Notes: generated by a model not told the origin, from the sequence alone. A DNA stretch of 64,000 bases from Vibrio nereis NBRC 15637 (GCF_001591105.1 NZ_BCUD01000004.1:1-64000); one strand, 5' to 3'; shown: positions 32,043 through 42,164, numbered from the stretch's first letter. Numbers and translations: made by a program.

Positions 32043-32189
32043 AAGACAATTCCTTAGATCTCTGAATAACCAAGAGTGTATGAGCACAGTGGGCGCAGAA
32101 AAAGCGCGTGCTGATTGAAGCTGATTCAAATTAAATTTGAAAATAGAACCCTAAAAACGGACGGTGTACCTCAACACGTGATTTAGCCT

Positions 32190-33116
32190 TTAATTCACTG
32201 GACACCGAGTGCGAAAACGTTCGATTAAGAAGTCGAGGAACAGACGCAGGCGTTTGGGCTGATATTGCCTACTGAGATAAATCACGTTCAGGTCTGCGTT
32301 AGCGGAAGAAGTTGGAGTGTTGAAGTTTTTCATGCAGTCATCCAATACCGTCACCAAACGGCGTTGATTAATGTCTTCTTGCACATCTAAGATCGATTTC
32401 AAGGCGATACCAGCCCCGTCTAATGCCCATTGGCGTATCACTTCGCCATCGTCAGAAAAACGCTTAGGCACAACGGTAAGCGTGTTGTGATTGTCATCGT
32501 CCCGAAAGTGCCAAGTCTTGAGTTCTTCATTGCTGCGCACCATCGCTAAGCAAGAGTGATTAGTTAACTCTTGCGGCTCGATAGGTATGCCATTTTTCTC
32601 CAAGTAAGATGGTGAGGCGCACAATACCCTGCGGCTAGGGGCTAACTTGCGTGAAATCAGCGTACTGTCGGCTAACTCTCAATAACGAATCACAAAATCT
32701 AGTCCAGACTCGGCCAAGTTTGCTAGGTCATCACTCAGATAAAGGTAAGGAATGACATCAGGGTAGTACTCAGAAAATTCAGCCAGAATTGGAGCGATAT
32801 ATTGCTTACCAATGTCGCGTGGCGCCGAGATCTTTAGGGTTCCGCGAACCTCTGTGGCTCCGGTCTGCAGTAAGTTCTCGGTTTCTTTTAGACTGTTGAC
32901 AATATCTAGGCACGCGTGGTGGTACAAAGCGCCAGAATCGGTCAAAGATATATGTCTAGTCGTTCGGTTTAGCAACTTGACGCCATATCGATTTTCAAGC
33001 GCTTGCAGCCGTGCTGTCACGGTTGCAGGTGATAATCCCATTTCTCTTCCTGCCCCCGCGAGACTCTGATTTTTGATAATACTGATAAACAGTCCCATGT
33101 CTGAAAATTTGTCCAC
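32190..33116 (-). pseudogene. LysR-family regulator split by one in-frame TGA
   Basis: Two frames in the same phase, 32679-33116 (DNA-binding half, starting MDKFSDMGLFISIIKN) and upstream-open 32190-32678 (effector half), join across a single TGA at 32679-32681. Translation through it reads DFVIRY-stop-ELADSTLISRKL, and most LysR proteins of this group have Gly there (IRYGEL), so one GGA to TGA change would explain the break. Total length is normal, about 308 codons. It is divergent from the Old Yellow Enzyme gene. It could be a recent pseudogene, a sequencing error or, less likely, recoding. Confidence 0.85.
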
Positions 33117-33134
33117 GTGTTCTTCCTCTTATTC

Positions 33135-33159
33135 GATTATTCATCTGAGTCGAATAATC
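33135..33159. promoter_or_regulatory. Candidate LysR operator between the broken LysR gene and the OYE gene
   Basis: GATTATTC (33135-33142) and GAATAATC (33152-33159) form a perfect 8-base inverted repeat spaced by 9 bases, just upstream of the LysR start in the divergent promoter region. The layout is typical of an autoregulatory LysR site. Confidence 0.45.
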
Positions 33160-33326
33160 AATTCAAATATTACCCAATTATCAATCTGTGTCTAATAGAT
33201 ATACTCCCACCATCGACATTTTATGGGCAAGAATTTCAAGGTAAGCAAACTGATGCGCGTAGTTCTTACTCATCTTTTGATTAACGAAAACACATTGAGA
33301 ATTTTTATAAAAATTAGGAGTCTCGC

Positions 33327-34424
33327 ATGAGTAAACTATTTCAACCCACGCAACTTAAACAATTTTATCTGCAAAACCGTGTGGTAATGGCTCCAATGAC
33401 GCGAGCGCGCACCACACAACCGGGTAATATTCCCAATCAAATGATGGCGACTTATTACTCGCAACGAGCAACTGCGGGGCTCATTATTTCGGAAGCCACT
33501 CAAATTTCAGATGATTCACAAGGGTATTCATTTACGCCAGGGATCTATACCGATGAGCAAGTCGCGGGTTGGAGTAAAGTGACGCATGCGGTGAAACAGC
33601 AAGGCGCAGCTATGTTCTGTCAGCTTTGGCATGTTGGGCGCGTCTCTCATCCAACATTCCAAAATGGTGAACTACCAATGGCGCCATCCGCGCTTAAACC
33701 CGTTGAAACGCAAGTGTGGATTGCTGATGAGCAAGGAAATGGTGAAATGGTTGATTGCGTGGAGCCACGCGCGATGGAGCAAGCTGACATTGAAAGGGTG
33801 GTGAGTGATTTCGCGAGTGCAGCAAAACGTGCCATCGAAGCTGGGTTTGATGGCGTTGAAATACACGGAGGAAATGGTTATCTAATTGACCAATTTCTAC
33901 GCACCAACTCTAACCACCGTACCGATCTTTATGGTGGTTCACGTTCAAATCGAATTCGTTTTTTACTTGAAGTGGTTGATGCGGTGAGTAAATCAATCGG
34001 TGCAAATAGAGTCGGTGTGCGACTCGCCCCTTTTATCACTTTTAAAGACATGGATTGCCCAGACATTGTGCCAACCATTCTTGAAGCATCAAAACAGCTT
34101 CAAGCACGTGATATCGCTTATCTTCATTTATCTGAAGCCGATTGGGATGATGCGCCAGTCATACCCGAAAGTTTCCGAGTGGAACTGCGCAAAGTCTTTA
34201 CGAATGCGATTATTGTTGCGGGAAGTTACACCCAACAGCGTGCGAATGAGGTGCTAGACAAAGGCTATGCCGATTTGGTGGCCTTTGGACGGCCATTTGT
34301 TTCTAACCCAGATTTGGTAAGCCGTTTGAAGCACCAACAACCATTGTCAGATTTGGACCCATCGACATTATTTGGTGGTAGTGACGGTGGTTATACGGAT
34401 TACAAGGCGTACTTTGGAAGGTAG
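33327..34424 (+). CDS. Old Yellow Enzyme-family NADH:flavin oxidoreductase (NemA-like)
   Basis: This 365-residue FMN enzyme is of the Old Yellow Enzyme/N-ethylmaleimide reductase type, reducing activated alkenes, nitro compounds and quinones. The start LFQPTQLKQFYLQNRVVMAPMTRAR and the substrate-binding block HGGNGYLIDQFLR, then LYGGSRSNRIRF, are clear. The start has TAGGAG upstream. It is divergent from the interrupted LysR gene, which probably regulated it; loss of that regulator may leave expression unregulated. Confidence 0.92.
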   Translation: MSKLFQPTQLKQFYLQNRVVMAPMTRARTTQPGNIPNQMMATYYSQRATAGLIISEATQISDDSQGYSFTPGIYTDEQVAGWSKVTHAVKQQGAAMFCQLWHVGRVSHPTFQNGELPMAPSALKPVETQVWIADEQGNGEMVDCVEPRAMEQADIERVVSDFASAAKRAIEAGFDGVEIHGGNGYLIDQFLRTNSNHRTDLYGGSRSNRIRFLLEVVDAVSKSIGANRVGVRLAPFITFKDMDCPDIVPTILEASKQLQARDIAYLHLSEADWDDAPVIPESFRVELRKVFTNAIIVAGSYTQQRANEVLDKGYADLVAFGRPFVSNPDLVSRLKHQQPLSDLDPSTLFGGSDGGYTDYKAYFGR

Positions 34425-34471
34425 TTAAACTCACCACTTGATTGTTCCGATGGTGTAAGAACAAAAGGAAT

Positions 34472-34500
34472 AAGAGCTGCACAACTTGGCAGCTCTTTAA
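34472..34500. terminator. Bidirectional terminator between the OYE gene and ttrA
   Basis: AAGAGCTGC (34472-34480) pairs perfectly with GCAGCTCTT (34489-34497) over an 8-base loop. It separates two converging genes and can serve both. Confidence 0.75.
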
Positions 34501-34525
34501 GGTAGAGGCATTTTAACTTGCAGCG

Positions 34526-37500
34526 TTACGCCTTGCGGATTTTGGCTGGTAATGATTGGCGAGCAGCGGCTCCTACCACCCAATCCAACAACACGCCTTT
34601 GCCTTCTCGGGTAGGGTCAATTAAGCCAATGTCATTAATGTTGACGCCATCTTGGCTGTGCGTTTTGACAGGTTGCTGTTTATCGCCAATCCAGTGCGAG
34701 CGTTGTCCTAACTCAGTATGGCCAAACCCATGTTCAAATCCGAGTGTGCCAGTGCGAATCCCGCTGACTATCATCGCCAGTGCTTTGGTGCTTGCAGATG
34801 GCGTCTCGATAATAAACTCATCACCCGTTTTAATGCCTGCGCGCTCGGCATCGATTGGATGGATGTACACTGGGTTTACGCCTTTAATCGAGTTCAACCT
34901 TGGCGATAGGTTCGACACCGCACTGTGAATGTTGGATTTAAAGTTCGTCAGGCTGAATGGCCATTCTGAGCTTGGGAACTGGTCTTCTATTGGTGTGCCA
35001 TCGGCTAGCTTTTGAGGATGCCATGTTGGGCAACCGGTGTAGAAATCACCAGTCATGGTGTTTCTTGCGCTGCCGACACGTTCATTCCATATCGCAACTG
35101 GTCGTGTCCATTTATGCTTCATCTGCTCGCCTTGATACGCTTCGCTGGCATTTTCAAAGCGTCCACCGCGAGCGAAAATAAACGCCACACGTTTCATCTC
35201 ATCCGCTGTTAGCGTACTTTGCATGGTTGGCATTAAACGCTCTAAGCCTGACCACGCAATGTCTTCTGCCGAAACTTCAGGCACGCCGCCTTTCACATAA
35301 GCCAAGTTTGCCGCGGAACGTAAGTAGAAATCTTCAGCGCTGTGGAGAGAGTGCCAATTCCCTTGTGCATCTTGAATCGCGTTGTCACCGAAACCGCCCA
35401 GTTGCATTTTCTTAGCGACATCAATCAGAAAGTTCTCTAAGCAAATCGAGCGACCGTCGGCGGTTTTCTCTGTTCGCGCTTCCACAATCGGCCAGCGAGC
35501 GGTGACGGTTTTCACCGGAACGTCGTGCCAAGGCGTTGCCATACCCCAGCTTTCGTAGGTGACAGTGTCCGGCACAATATAATCCGACAATGCGGTGGTT
35601 TCGTTAATGAACGCATCAACAGACACAATCAAACCGAGCTGCTTTGGATCTTTAAGCTTGTCTTCTAGCAGCGTTTTTAAACCGGGTACACCATACATTG
35701 GGTTCGCCATATGGTTGATCCACGCTTTAACGCGATATGGATAACCATCAATAGCCGCAGATAGGTGCTCTGTCAGCAGTGGCGCGGCAAACGGATACCA
35801 AGGGGCGCGAGTTGGGTAAGGGGATTCACCTGCCTCAACGCGACGTTTGTATTCGCTGGTTTTGTGGTAGGGGAATTTACTGCGCGACAGAAAGACGCCT
35901 TTCGGGCCGACTTTGCCAGCAAATTTGGTGAAGTCGTAACGAGGACCCGCAGCGGAAGTTGGGTAGCCACCCGCTTTGGCCATCGCGCCGCCTTTCATAT
36001 TGATATTACCAATCAACGCATTGAGCATCATGATGGTAAACGAGTTATAGAACCCGTTGGTGTGCATGTTGCCACCGTGGGTATCGGCCACCGCTTTTGT
36101 TCCGTGACTGGTGAAGCGTTTTGCTAGTTCAACAATTTGTTCGACAGGGATTTCACATTGTTGGCTGTAGAACTCAAGGCTGTATTTAAACGCCTCTTCT
36201 TTGAGTCTTTGCAGGGAAGATTTTACGCGCACTTTGCCTGATGCAAGCGAAACCGTTTTATCGACAAAAAGGGCGGCTTCCTCAGCTTGGGTATGAACAC
36301 CAAATTCGCCACTTTGATCATCCACGATGACGTACGGATCGGAATCAGACAACGCTTCGCCCTCAAATGGCAGATTCAGATCCGACGCGCGTAAAAACGT
36401 GCCGTTTCTCGGGTGCTGCTCATCGCTTATCACGAGATGTGTCGCATTGCACCAGTGCGCGGTGCCTGCTCGTTTCATCGCGTTCGCGCCCGGCTGCGCC
36501 AAGAAGGTTTTGTTGTAGCGTTGGTTTTCGATGATCCATTGGATCATGCCAAGCACGAGGGCAGAATCGGTGCCCGGTTTGATTGGTATCCAGCGGTTAT
36601 TGTCACCGGCCGCCAAGCTCGATGAACCCGCAGGCAAACTTGGTGTGATGATGGTGTATTCCAAGCTACCTTCTGTTCGCGCATTGGCGAGTTGGCGCGC
36701 CTGACGCTTAAAAGGGTTGCCAGCTTGAGCAGGCGACATACCAATAAAGATGATGTATTCGGCATTATCGAAGTCTGGTTTTAAATGGGCAAATTTATCC
36801 AAATCATTCATGAATGCACCGCTACCAGCACGAAATGCGTAGCCGCAGTAAGAGCCGTGATGCCCAAAATTACGCGTACCATAGCTGTTGAACGCGAAGC
36901 GTTTGAATATGTCGTCTCGGCCTTCGTTACCGGCGTTGGTCATTAACAATTGGTTGGCTTTCGGGCCATATTCTGGGCTTTCAGGATCAACAGGCGTTTT
37001 TAAATCGCGAATGTCGCGCAAGCCATCAACATGGCCTTCACCAAATAAATCACCACCTTCTACGACTTCTTCTATCAATTGCTCGTAGCTGATCGGAATC
37101 CATTTTCCTTCGCCGCGTTTGCCTACTCGTTTCAGGGGCTGAGTAATGCGGTACGGGCTGTTGCGAATTTCTAGCATCCCGTTTCCTCTCGCACAGGCGG
37201 TGGAACGGCCGTCAAGGCCCGCTTCTCCTGCCAAACTTAAATAAGCATCTTTGACTGGCGTTTCGAATGGAATGTGTTGCTGATGAGACAATGGGTGATA
37301 TGGGTTGCCAGTGATACGCAAAATCTCGTCGTTGCGGTTATCAATGCGCACACGCAACCCGCACAGTGACCAACAGCCAAAGCACATGGATGGAGCGACG
37401 CGCTGGTTTGGATTAGGGATCAGGTTGCCTTTGCTGTTGACCGTGTACTCTGGTTCAAGAGAATTACCGTGGTGAATATCACGCGTTTTTTCTCCTGCAG

Positions 37501-37618
37501 TGCCTTTGATCGCACCCTCGACCATGTGTTTGGTTGTGGTGGCGTAACCCGCAGCGAATGCGCCAAGCCCACCCACTGCAATGCCTGATTTCAAAAACTG
37601 ACGGCGTTTGTTATCCAT
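34526..37618 (-). CDS. ttrA: Tetrathionate reductase catalytic subunit A
   Basis: This 1030-residue molybdopterin enzyme reduces tetrathionate to thiosulfate in the periplasm. A twin-arginine signal (NKRRQFLKSG, residues 3-12) directs export. The [4Fe-4S] ligands Cys79, Cys82, Cys86 and Cys142 are visible, and Cys258 in GSYCGYAF is a likely molybdenum ligand. Length and sequence match TtrA rather than PhsA or PsrA, which are shorter. It is last in the order ttrB-ttrC-ttrA on the minus strand, 16 bases after ttrC. Confidence 0.93.
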   Translation of the reverse strand: MDNKRRQFLKSGIAVGGLGAFAAGYATTTKHMVEGAIKGTAGEKTRDIHHGNSLEPEYTVNSKGNLIPNPNQRVAPSMCFGCWSLCGLRVRIDNRNDEILRITGNPYHPLSHQQHIPFETPVKDAYLSLAGEAGLDGRSTACARGNGMLEIRNSPYRITQPLKRVGKRGEGKWIPISYEQLIEEVVEGGDLFGEGHVDGLRDIRDLKTPVDPESPEYGPKANQLLMTNAGNEGRDDIFKRFAFNSYGTRNFGHHGSYCGYAFRAGSGAFMNDLDKFAHLKPDFDNAEYIIFIGMSPAQAGNPFKRQARQLANARTEGSLEYTIITPSLPAGSSSLAAGDNNRWIPIKPGTDSALVLGMIQWIIENQRYNKTFLAQPGANAMKRAGTAHWCNATHLVISDEQHPRNGTFLRASDLNLPFEGEALSDSDPYVIVDDQSGEFGVHTQAEEAALFVDKTVSLASGKVRVKSSLQRLKEEAFKYSLEFYSQQCEIPVEQIVELAKRFTSHGTKAVADTHGGNMHTNGFYNSFTIMMLNALIGNINMKGGAMAKAGGYPTSAAGPRYDFTKFAGKVGPKGVFLSRSKFPYHKTSEYKRRVEAGESPYPTRAPWYPFAAPLLTEHLSAAIDGYPYRVKAWINHMANPMYGVPGLKTLLEDKLKDPKQLGLIVSVDAFINETTALSDYIVPDTVTYESWGMATPWHDVPVKTVTARWPIVEARTEKTADGRSICLENFLIDVAKKMQLGGFGDNAIQDAQGNWHSLHSAEDFYLRSAANLAYVKGGVPEVSAEDIAWSGLERLMPTMQSTLTADEMKRVAFIFARGGRFENASEAYQGEQMKHKWTRPVAIWNERVGSARNTMTGDFYTGCPTWHPQKLADGTPIEDQFPSSEWPFSLTNFKSNIHSAVSNLSPRLNSIKGVNPVYIHPIDAERAGIKTGDEFIIETPSASTKALAMIVSGIRTGTLGFEHGFGHTELGQRSHWIGDKQQPVKTHSQDGVNINDIGLIDPTREGKGVLLDWVVGAAARQSLPAKIRKA

Positions 37619-37634
37619 GATGAAATCCTCTTGA

Positions 37635-38765
37635 TTAGCGTTCAGTTAAGGTGAGTGATGATGCTTTTGCTTCGATATTTTGTTGTGGTTGAACCAGCTC
37701 TGATCCGAGCAGTGCCAGTGCAAGCCACAATCCGAGCATCCCGATAATGCCTATCCAGCCATTTCCATCCATAGTGAGTTGGTATGGATACAGCCCCGCA
37801 TCGAACTTGGCGATGGTTTGTACTTCCATGATGGTAAACCAGCGAATCAGCCACGCACTTGCCAGTGCGGCAGCAGACACAAAACTGAGTCCTATGACGT
37901 GACGAAATCTGGCTGATGCGGACTTTTGGGTATCGCGCAAAAAAATGAAAGCGAGCAAAACACAACCTAAAATGACAAAAGTGAGCAAGGCAATGTTGTG
38001 CATCCATTGTTCGCTAGAATAGAGCGAAAATGCGGAATTGTTGGATGCCCAAATCGGTAGCAGTATCAGCGTTAATACACCGCTGGTAACCACCGATTTT
38101 TTCAGCAAATTAGTATCGCCAGATGTTAGCGTCTTTGACTGACTAGGCAGCAAGAGCCAAATCAGCAGAGCGAAGCCGACTGCGCCCATAAAAGCAGTAA
38201 CAAACCAAAGAATCGGTGATGCTGGTTGGTGCCATAACGAGCGCGATTTAACGACTGCAATTTCAGCGCCCGTGTAAACTGCAATGGTGATGCCTGATAG
38301 CACAGTGATGGCAGACACCATAAGCATGGCTCTGCGAGATAGCGTCCACTCACCCAGTGATAGCTTTGAAATTAGAGGCAGTACTCTCCCTGACTGATTA
38401 CGTAAGTTGAGCAGATCCTGGCGGAGATACAGCCATGCGGTTATTACCGCTAAACCTGAGAAAACAGGCAAGAAAAGCGACCCTAAAGACATCCATGACC
38501 ACGGCGTGATGTGCGCGTAAAAATGCCATGCGCGTCCCGGTTGGTGTAAATCACCAGTTAACGCTAATGGTCCCACGATGGCGCTGATGGCCAGCGTCAG
38601 AACTAGCGCAGCGCGCAGTCTGTGGCTGGAGTGTTTTTCAAATAATAGGGCGATTAGGAATAAAATAGCGGCAGCATAAGCCGAACCGATGTAGAAGAAA
38701 TACTGTACCGCCCACGGAAGCCAAGCCATCGCTTGAGGTTGGACTAACACTTCGGTGATGTTCAT
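37635..38765 (-). CDS. ttrC: Tetrathionate reductase membrane subunit C
   Basis: This 376-residue NrfD/PsrC-type integral membrane protein has about nine hydrophobic segments and passes electrons from the quinol pool to TtrB and TtrA. Its start overlaps the ttrB stop by 4 bases, so the two are translationally coupled. NrfD-family proteins are poorly conserved, and this identity rests partly on the operon context. Confidence 0.9.
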   Translation of the reverse strand: MNITEVLVQPQAMAWLPWAVQYFFYIGSAYAAAILFLIALLFEKHSSHRLRAALVLTLAISAIVGPLALTGDLHQPGRAWHFYAHITPWSWMSLGSLFLPVFSGLAVITAWLYLRQDLLNLRNQSGRVLPLISKLSLGEWTLSRRAMLMVSAITVLSGITIAVYTGAEIAVVKSRSLWHQPASPILWFVTAFMGAVGFALLIWLLLPSQSKTLTSGDTNLLKKSVVTSGVLTLILLPIWASNNSAFSLYSSEQWMHNIALLTFVILGCVLLAFIFLRDTQKSASARFRHVIGLSFVSAAALASAWLIRWFTIMEVQTIAKFDAGLYPYQLTMDGNGWIGIIGMLGLWLALALLGSELVQPQQNIEAKASSLTLTER

Positions 38766-39529
38766 GCGTGCTCTCCTTGAGGGTCGTAAATAGCTGGTTG
38801 TCCGTCGATATGGCTGGTGAAGCGCTCATCCATGCCGATATAAAACACGTGTGGCTTGGTCTCTTCATTGGGCTTTAGCACTTTGATGTCGTCTTGGTGC
38901 TTCGCAATTAAGCGGCGGACTTCACTGGATGGATCATTCAAATCACCAATCACACGCGCACCGCCAACACAGGTCTCCACGCAGGCAGGCAATAGACCTT
39001 GCTCTAGACGATGTGCACAGAAGGTGCACTTATCTGCGGTGAGGGTGTCCTCATTGATAAAACGCGCGTCGTAAGGGCAAGCTTGTACGCAATACGCGCA
39101 GGCGACACAGCGACTGTTATCCACCATGACGATGCCATCTTCGCGCTGAAAGGTTGCTTGAACCGGACACACAGCCACGCAGGGTGGGTTTTCGCAGTGG
39201 TTACAAAGGCGAGGGAGCATAAAGGCTTTCGCTTCTCGCGTGGCTTTCGAACCGTCATCCAGCGTGACTTCGTACTGCTTTACTGTGGTCCGGAACTGAC
39301 CGATAGGCGCTTGGTTTTCAATGCTGCAACCCACAGTGCAAGCCTGGCAGCCGACGCATTTACGCAAATCCACCACCATGGCATAACGTTTCCCCACTTG
39401 TCCTTTTCGGTCAGCGGACTGGTTATTTCGAATAATGTTTCCCGCAGTTGCCGTGCCAATGCCTGCGACTGGAATTAACGCGGCTCCGGCTGTGACCGCG
39501 CTGAGAAAGCGACGTTTGGTGGAATCCAT
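38762..39529 (-). CDS. ttrB: Tetrathionate reductase iron-sulfur subunit B
   Basis: This 255-residue protein carries four [4Fe-4S] clusters held by 16 cysteines in CVGCQACTVGC, CNHCENPPCVAVCP, CVACAYCVQACP and CTFC...CVETC. A twin-arginine-type signal (TKRRFLSAV, residues 4-12) exports it with TtrA. It transfers electrons from TtrC to TtrA. It starts the ttrBCA operon, divergent from ttrS across a 180-base promoter region. Confidence 0.93.
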   Translation of the reverse strand: MDSTKRRFLSAVTAGAALIPVAGIGTATAGNIIRNNQSADRKGQVGKRYAMVVDLRKCVGCQACTVGCSIENQAPIGQFRTTVKQYEVTLDDGSKATREAKAFMLPRLCNHCENPPCVAVCPVQATFQREDGIVMVDNSRCVACAYCVQACPYDARFINEDTLTADKCTFCAHRLEQGLLPACVETCVGGARVIGDLNDPSSEVRRLIAKHQDDIKVLKPNEETKPHVFYIGMDERFTSHIDGQPAIYDPQGEHA

Positions 39530-39601
39530 AACTCACCTGCTTTTTTTGTTGTATTTGAATTGACTGATTCCATTGTGAGAAATGCACCGCGAGGCTTATA
39601 T

Positions 39602-39615
39602 TGTGGATTTCCACA
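39602..39615. promoter_or_regulatory. Palindrome in the ttrB-ttrS divergent promoter
   Basis: TGTGGA-TT-TCCACA is a perfect 6-base inverted repeat with a 2-base centre, 73 bases upstream of ttrB and about 95 bases before the ttrS start. Its place suits a TtrR operator that activates ttrBCA. The match to a TtrR motif has not been checked. Confidence 0.45.
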
Positions 39616-39709
39616 TACCCAGACCAAACTTGATCTAAAACAAATGTGGTTTAGGGAAGGTAGCTGTTATTCTTGCTTCATTATTTTCGAAGGAACGATT
39701 CGACTCATC

Positions 39710-41536
39710 ATGAACAAAACGCCACGGTTGCTTCAGTTTTGGATTCTTTGCTTGGTTGTCTTTGCATCTTTAGCTCAGGGCGCTGTTTCTGAACAAGCAG
39801 ATCTGCAAGAGCAAAAGGCAGTGCAGCCAGAGGCCAAGCAGAAAGTCGAAGTGGGCGTGTTAGCGATACGTGGTCATCTTTATGCTGAGCAGAGATGGCA
39901 ACCGACCATTGATTGGCTCAATCAGCAAATTTCTGATGTGCATTTTGTTCTTCATCCCCTTAACTTGGATGAAATGGGCGAAGCGGTGAAGTTTCAGACG
40001 ATGGATTTCATCTTAACTAACCCAGGTCAGGCAGTGCGATTGGGTAGGCAATACGCGCTATCGTGGATGGCAACGCTAACCAGCCGAGCGCCGCAAAATT
40101 CGAACTACGGCATTGGTTCGGCGCTGGTGGTTCGAGCCGGTTCAAGCTATCAAACATTGCAAGATGTCTCAGGGCTTCCCGTTGCTGCTGTATCAGAAAA
40201 AGCCTTTGGCGGTTACTTAACGCTGCGTTACCAGATAGTCGAAATGGGTCTTAATCCTAACGATTTCTTTGCTGATGTCCGTTACCTCGGCTTTCCTATT
40301 GACGCCAACCTGTATCAATTGCGTGATGGTAATGTGGAAGCCGCTGTCATCCCTGCTTGTTTATTGGAACAGATGCAAAATGAAGGTCTGTTACAGCAAG
40401 GTGATTTTCGAGTCCTAAATCAACAGCCAAATGAACATTCTTCGTGCGCTGTTTCTACGCCGTTATATCCAAACTGGTCATTTGCCAAAACAGAGCGTGG
40501 CTCAGCTCAGCTCGCCAAACAGATTGCGCAAGTCTTGCTTGCTATGCCGCCAGATCACCCTGCGATTATTGCGGCAGGCGCGTCAGGTTGGACGTCACCC
40601 GTCAGCTTGCTGAGCATCGACAAACTTTATCAGGCGCTAGACCTCCATCCGTTGCAGCAGCCTTGGTGGCAAGAAGCATTGCGTTGGCTGCGTAGTCATC
40701 AGGAATGGGCGTGGGCGCTGTTCATTTTTGTGATTGTATTGAACGCTTACCACTTTTGGCTTGAGTATCGATTTAGCAAGAGCAAGCAAGCGTTGGAGCA
40801 TACATCGTTACGTTTAAAAGAGAAAAGTGAACAGTTAGAGCATTCACAAAGAGTCGCGATTGTCGGTGAAATCGGCACCAGTCTTGCCCATGAGCTCAAT
40901 CAGCCATTGGCGGCCATTCGCAATTACAGTGAAGGCGGTTTACTTCGCTTGGCCAAAAAACGCCCTCATGAAGATATTGTCCCAGTGCTTGAGAAAATAC
41001 AGGGGCAAGTTGAACGAGCCGATGCAATTATTCAGCGCTTAAGAACGTTGATCCGCAAGCGTAGTGTCGACAAAGCGCCGTGCGATCTTCAAGTTCTTAT
41101 TGATGACACGATTGAATTGCTCCATTTTCGAATGCAGAAGCAAAATATTTCGATTGTGACCAGTATAGAAGGGAACGTCTGTCCGGTAATTGTCGACGCT
41201 GTGGGCGTTCAACAGGTTTTAGTTAATGTGATCAGTAACGCGATTGATGCGTGTACTTTGTTCCAAGAGAAATATCACTCGTCAGGTTATCAAGGTAAAA
41301 TTGCCCTGCATAGTGACTACCAAGTCAATCAACTTTCCATTCGAGTATTGGACAACGGCACAGGGTTGCAGCAAGAGAATCCAACTCAAGCGTTTGTGAG
41401 TAGCAAAGAAGAGGGGCTCGGGCTGGGGTTAGCCATTTGTCGTGATGTAATGGAAATGCATGGTGGCGAGTTTCTCATCAGCTCGACAGCGCCACATGGC
41501 TGTTTGGTTGAGCTCGTGTTTCCATATCAAAACTAA
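39710..41536 (+). CDS. ttrS: Tetrathionate sensor histidine kinase TtrS
   Basis: This protein of about 608 residues has a signal or first membrane helix (LQFWILCLVVFASLAQGA), a periplasmic PhnD-like sensor domain (about 45-335), a second helix (WAWALFIFVIVLNAYHFW), then a kinase domain with the phosphorylated His394 in LAHELNQPLAAIRNY and N, G1 and G2 boxes (NVISNAIDA, DNGTGL, GLGLGLAICRD). It senses tetrathionate and signals to TtrR. I chose the ATG at 39710 because it gives a good N-terminus; a longer in-frame opening to 39560 runs into the promoter region. Confidence 0.9.
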   Translation: MNKTPRLLQFWILCLVVFASLAQGAVSEQADLQEQKAVQPEAKQKVEVGVLAIRGHLYAEQRWQPTIDWLNQQISDVHFVLHPLNLDEMGEAVKFQTMDFILTNPGQAVRLGRQYALSWMATLTSRAPQNSNYGIGSALVVRAGSSYQTLQDVSGLPVAAVSEKAFGGYLTLRYQIVEMGLNPNDFFADVRYLGFPIDANLYQLRDGNVEAAVIPACLLEQMQNEGLLQQGDFRVLNQQPNEHSSCAVSTPLYPNWSFAKTERGSAQLAKQIAQVLLAMPPDHPAIIAAGASGWTSPVSLLSIDKLYQALDLHPLQQPWWQEALRWLRSHQEWAWALFIFVIVLNAYHFWLEYRFSKSKQALEHTSLRLKEKSEQLEHSQRVAIVGEIGTSLAHELNQPLAAIRNYSEGGLLRLAKKRPHEDIVPVLEKIQGQVERADAIIQRLRTLIRKRSVDKAPCDLQVLIDDTIELLHFRMQKQNISIVTSIEGNVCPVIVDAVGVQQVLVNVISNAIDACTLFQEKYHSSGYQGKIALHSDYQVNQLSIRVLDNGTGLQQENPTQAFVSSKEEGLGLGLAICRDVMEMHGGEFLISSTAPHGCLVELVFPYQN

Positions 41537-41561
41537 TCTGAACTAGGCATAGGAGCATTCA

Positions 41562-42164
41562 ATGAGCAGCGGTGAAAAGCAGTTACCTGTTTTTGTAGTC
41601 GACGATGATGAATCGGTGCGTGACTCGCTCGCTTTTATGTTGGAAGAACATGACTTCAACGTCACCACTTTTGCTGATGGGCAGTCTTTCCTCGATGAGG
41701 TGGACGTTCAGCAAGCGGGGTGTATCATTCTTGATAGTCGAATGCCAAATCTTCGTGGTCAGCAAGTCCATCAAATTTTAAATCAAGCCAACAGTCCCTT
41801 GGCTGTTATTTACCTGACGGGGCATGGTGATGTCCCGATGGCGGTCGATGCATTGCAAGCTGGCGCGGTCAATTTTTTCCAAAAGCCAGTCAAAGGAGAT
41901 GAGTTGGCACAAGCCATTTTGCAGGGACAAGCGCAGTCGGCTGCAAACCTTGATATGGCGGCGGCAAAATCGGCGTATGAATCGCTCACTCCCAGAGAAA
42001 AAGACATTTTACGTTTGATCATTGAAGGAAAACGCAACATTCGAATTGCTGACGAACTTTGCATTGCAATGCGCACGGTTGAAGTACACCGCGCCAGCCT
42101 ATTGAAAAAGTTCTCAGCGAAAACCGTCGCCGAGTTGGCATATATTTACGGTAAATTGGTGTAA
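41562..42164 (+). CDS. ttrR: Response regulator TtrR
   Basis: This 200-residue FixJ/NarL-type regulator has a receiver domain (1-120) with the acidic pocket VVDDDESVRD, phosphorylation site Asp58 in IILDSRMP and Lys in FQKPVKGDE, then a LuxR-type helix-turn-helix (about 140-195, LTPREKDILRLIIEG...RTVEVHRASLLKKF). It follows ttrS by 25 bases with a TAGGAG site. It is expected to activate ttrBCA. Confidence 0.92.
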   Translation: MSSGEKQLPVFVVDDDESVRDSLAFMLEEHDFNVTTFADGQSFLDEVDVQQAGCIILDSRMPNLRGQQVHQILNQANSPLAVIYLTGHGDVPMAVDALQAGAVNFFQKPVKGDELAQAILQGQAQSAANLDMAAAKSAYESLTPREKDILRLIIEGKRNIRIADELCIAMRTVEVHRASLLKKFSAKTVAELAYIYGKLV

